A stretch of 64,000 nucleotides of DNA, taken from positions 310,001 to 374,000 of the forward strand of contig NZ_SMOD01000002.1 in NCBI RefSeq assembly GCF_004353905.1, given 5' to 3'. The DNA comes from Paraburkholderia guartelaensis. Its GTDB lineage: Bacteria; Pseudomonadota; Gammaproteobacteria; Burkholderiales; Burkholderiaceae. The notes under the pieces are model-generated. The model worked only from the letters and a program-made list of their open reading frames with translations, had not been told where the DNA came from and did not search any database. The number at the start of each line of letters is the position of its first letter. The stretch's first letter is position 1. Positions 61,842 through 64,000 of the stretch are shown here, piece by piece. Made by a program: the position numbers and the translations under genes.

Positions 61842-62855
61842 ATGCACAAACCGGATCGCTCCATGAACCATCACACTTCCGTCGTCGCACTCGTCAACCG
61901 GCTCAGATTCAAACACCTTGCCCTGCTCGTCGCGCTCGACGACGCGCGCAACGTTCATCAGGCCGCCGACGCCATCAACGTGGCGCAGCCCAGCGCGAGC
62001 CGCATGCTGAGCGACATCGAAGAAGCGTTCGGCTTCCGGCTCTTCGAGCGCAACGCGCGCGGCATGCAGCCCACCGCGCTCGGCGTCGTCACGCTCGCCT
62101 ACGCGCGCCGCGCGCTCGCCGAACTCACGCGCTTTGCCGAAGACCTCGACGTGAAGCGTCGCGGCGGTCACGGCCAGCTCACCGTCGGCGCGATCATGGG
62201 CGCCGCGCCCGACTTGCTCGCGCAAGCCGTCGCCACGCTCAAGACCGAGCGGCCGCTGCTGCACGTGCGCATCCTCGGCGAAACGAGCGACCAGGTCGTG
62301 CAGCTGCTGCATCGCCGCGAAGTCGATCTCGCCCTCGGGCGCCTCACCACGCCGCTGCAGCACAACGATTTCAGCTTCGAACCGATCGCGCGAGAAACGC
62401 TCGTGCTCGTGGTGCGTGCGCGCCATCCGCTTGCGCGGCGCGAACAGGTCACGCTCGCGGAACTGATGGACTGGCCGTGGGTGGCGCAGCCCATTACGAG
62501 TCCCGCGCGTGAGCTGTTCGAAGGCGAACTCGCGCGCGCCGGTCTCGGCACGCCCGCCAATCTCACCGAGTCGGCCTCGATCTTCGCCACGCTGCAACTG
62601 CTCGAAAGCTTCGACGCCGTGGCCATGCTGCCCGAGTCGGTCGTGCGAGACCATGTGCGTGGCAAGCTGCTCGTCGTGCTGCCGCTCGAAATCGGCAAGA
62701 GCCTGCCGGGCTACGGCGTGCTCACGCGCAAGAACGAGCCGCTCGCCGAGCCCGCCGAGCATTTCGTCGGCTTGCTGCGGCGCTTTTCGCAGCCCTTCAA
62801 GATGGACGATATCGCTCACGATGGTTCGCACGCGGCCGTGCTCGCTCCTCATTGA
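61842..62855 (+). CDS. LysR-family regulator, probable rhamnose regulator
   Basis: A 337-residue LysR protein. The winged helix-turn-helix lies at about residues 20-75 with NVHQAADAINVAQPSASRMLSDIE, seen as HQAADAINVAQPSASRML. The C-terminal effector domain starts near residue 105 with GQLTVGAIMGAAPDLLAQAV. It resembles GbpR-type sugar regulators. It is divergent from the rhaM operon and convergent with the rhamnose dehydrogenase gene (18 bp), so it likely controls both. Two starts are possible (ATG 61842, ATG 61863). Rhizobial rhaSTPQ is instead run by a DeoR-type RhaR. Confidence 0.9.
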   Translation: MHKPDRSMNHHTSVVALVNRLRFKHLALLVALDDARNVHQAADAINVAQPSASRMLSDIEEAFGFRLFERNARGMQPTALGVVTLAYARRALAELTRFAEDLDVKRRGGHGQLTVGAIMGAAPDLLAQAVATLKTERPLLHVRILGETSDQVVQLLHRREVDLALGRLTTPLQHNDFSFEPIARETLVLVVRARHPLARREQVTLAELMDWPWVAQPITSPARELFEGELARAGLGTPANLTESASIFATLQLLESFDAVAMLPESVVRDHVRGKLLVVLPLEIGKSLPGYGVLTRKNEPLAEPAEHFVGLLRRFSQPFKMDDIAHDGSHAAVLAPH

Positions 62856-62873
62856 TACGCGTGGGCCCAGGGC

Positions 62874-63656
62874 TCACTGCAGATTCACGAAAAGCCCGCC
62901 GTCGACGAGCAGCGCTGCGCCCGTCACGTAGCGCGCACGATCCGAGGCGAGAAACACCACGCATTCAGCCACGTCCTCGGGCGCGCCCAGCCGCCCGAGC
63001 GGAATGCGCTTTTCGAAGTACGCGCGCTTCTCTTCATCGCTCAGGTCTTCGGCGTTCAGGTCGGTGGCGATGGTGCCCGGCATCACCGAATTGCAGCGTA
63101 TGCCGTAGGGCCCAAGCGCAATCGCACACGACTGCATGAGCGAATGCACGCCGGCCTTGGTGGGCGTGTAGTGCGTCTGCATGCCGCCGCCCACTAGCGC
63201 GCTGATCGAACTCGTCGCCACGATCGCGCCGCCCGTGCCCTGCTCCTTCATTTGCCGCGCAACGGCCTGCGTCACGTAGAACGCGCCGTTCAGGTTCACG
63301 CCGATCGTGCGTTCGAGCACGGCGGGCGGCATGTCGAGAAACGAATGGAACGGGCAGATACCCGCATTGCTGGCGAGCACATCGACCTTGCCGAAGCGCT
63401 CCACCGTCTGGCGCACGAGATCCACGCCCGTTTGCGGCGCGGCCACGTTGCCTTCCAGCGCGATCGCGCGGCGCCCTAGCCGCTCGATCTCGCCCAGCAC
63501 CTCGTCGATCGCCGAGCGGCGGCCGTATGAGGCGTCGTTGTCGCCCCAGTAGTTGATCGCGACATCGGCGCCCTCGCGGGCACTCGCAATCGCAATGGCG
63601 CGGCCAATGCCGCGCGAACCGCCGGTGACGATCACCACCTTGTCCTTGAGCAGCAC
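62874..63656 (-). CDS. L-rhamnose 1-dehydrogenase (SDR)
   Basis: SDR of 260 residues that oxidises L-rhamnose to the 1,4-lactone with NAD(P). Cofactor motif TGGSRGIG (about 11-18), then ASNAGICPFHSFLDMP and the catalytic THYTPTKAGVHSLMQSC. The segment INYWGDNDASYGRRSAIDEV after the second strand is typical of known bacterial L-rhamnose dehydrogenases; here it is seen as NYWGDNDASYGRRS. The C-terminus GLFVNLQ also matches. It is on the same strand and 54 bp after the dehydratase, ahead of the LysR gene. It opens the non-phosphorylated pathway. Confidence 0.9.
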   Translation of the reverse strand: MLLKDKVVIVTGGSRGIGRAIAIASAREGADVAINYWGDNDASYGRRSAIDEVLGEIERLGRRAIALEGNVAAPQTGVDLVRQTVERFGKVDVLASNAGICPFHSFLDMPPAVLERTIGVNLNGAFYVTQAVARQMKEQGTGGAIVATSSISALVGGGMQTHYTPTKAGVHSLMQSCAIALGPYGIRCNSVMPGTIATDLNAEDLSDEEKRAYFEKRIPLGRLGAPEDVAECVVFLASDRARYVTGAALLVDGGLFVNLQ

Positions 63657-63709
63657 GTGTTTCTCCTCGTAGCTTGTGATGAGCCTCGATTAGTGCGCGT
63701 TCAGTGCGC

Positions 63710-64000
63710 CTAGTGCGTATAGGGCCGCGAAAGTTTGCAGTCCGGATTGAGTCGCACGCCGAAGCCCGGCGCGTCCGGCACCTTGAGCCGTCCTTTCACC
63801 GGCACCGGTTCGTCGAGCAGCAGCGGCGTGAACATCGGCACCACCTTGTCGGCCTTCGGCGCCATCATGAGGAATTCCGCGAACGGCGAGTTATGGCGCG
63901 TCACGACGAAGTGGTAGCTGTACACCGAGGAGCCGTGCGGCACGACCAGCACATTGTGAGCGTCGGCGAGCGCCGAAATCTTGATGAGTTCGGTCATGCC
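63710..64000 (-). CDS. rhmD: L-rhamnonate dehydratase (partial, C-terminal 97 residues)
   Basis: C-terminal end of an enolase-superfamily enzyme that turns L-rhamnonate into 2-keto-3-deoxy-L-rhamnonate. The visible part has [30 protein letters not shown] and [18 protein letters not shown], which fit E. coli RhmD as I recall it. The catalytic His lies in [10 protein letters not shown]. The metal-binding residues and N-terminal domain are outside the window at the right, so the start is not seen. It is followed by the dehydrogenase on the same strand. The aldolase or dehydrogenase of the next step is not in the window. Confidence 0.92.
   Translation of the reverse strand, partial: GMTELIKISALADAHNVLVVPHGSSVYSYHFVVTRHNSPFAEFLMMAPKADKVVPMFTPLLLDEPVPVKGRLKVPDAPGFGVRLNPDCKLSRPYTH

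Overview
The window is about 64 kb of GC-rich DNA (roughly 65% by eye) with tightly packed genes, many 4-bp ATGA overlaps and no insertion sequence, phage, CRISPR array, rRNA or convincing tRNA. The gene set is typical of a soil or plant-associated member of the Burkholderiaceae, most likely Paraburkholderia, Caballeronia or a close relative: a benzoyl-CoA epoxidase (box) pathway with its BoxR regulator, a DUF4148 protein, a NodT-type efflux operon, a PBP1C/alpha-2-macroglobulin pair and an oxidative L-rhamnose pathway. The genus is inferred from content, not from a marker gene.

Layout, left to right. 1-3800: liv branched-chain amino acid ABC transporter (livG partial, livM, livH, livK, all minus). 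3800-4809: a 1-kb gap with an AT-rich island. 4810-7653: a second, TrpXYZ-like ABC transporter. 7759-11339: a thioesterase, a class V aminotransferase, a methyltransferase and a HAD phosphatase. 11513-16930: a MarR-controlled FUSC/DUF1656/HlyD/NodT efflux operon. 16944-25255: PBP1C and a giant alpha-2-macroglobulin. 25623-33291: SDRs, a TetR regulator with twin operators, a DUF4148 protein, an SBP56 methanethiol oxidase-like protein with a membrane partner, a nitroreductase, a ketopantoate reductase-like protein and a thioesterase. 33443-41548: boxA, boxB, boxC, boxR, benzoate-CoA ligase and a hydrolase. 41832-47372: histidine kinase, response regulator and alpha-oxoamine synthase of an Lqs/Cqs-type alpha-hydroxyketone quorum-sensing system, followed by a diguanylate cyclase. 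47664-53245: small stress-type proteins, a Tat-exported phospholipase C, an SDR and a DUF1328 peptide. 53493-55617: a secreted esterase, then a hypothetical gene and an SRAP/YedK gene that share a near-consensus LexA box. 55679-64000: rhamnose ABC transporter (rhaS, rhaQ, rhaP, rhaT), a COG3618 lactonase, rhamnose mutarotase, a LysR regulator, L-rhamnose 1-dehydrogenase and the 3' end of L-rhamnonate dehydratase.

Three modules stand out. (1) The LqsS/LqsR/LqsA-like cassette is a complete autoinducer system: synthase, membrane sensor, and a response regulator with an unassigned output domain. It has a long leader with two adjacent palindromes and a neighbouring c-di-GMP synthase. (2) The SRAP gene (abasic-site DNA-protein crosslink repair) is divergent from an unrecognised 108-aa gene across a LexA-like box, which marks that gene as a candidate new SOS gene. 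(3) The box operon carries two TGCA-N6-TGCW sites around its -35 element, and boxR and the ligase have overlapping divergent promoters, so a BoxR circuit can be read directly from the DNA.

Both ends are cut: livG lacks its 3' end at base 1 and L-rhamnonate dehydratase lacks its 5' end at base 64000. All functions are inferred from sequence reading alone; no database search was run.
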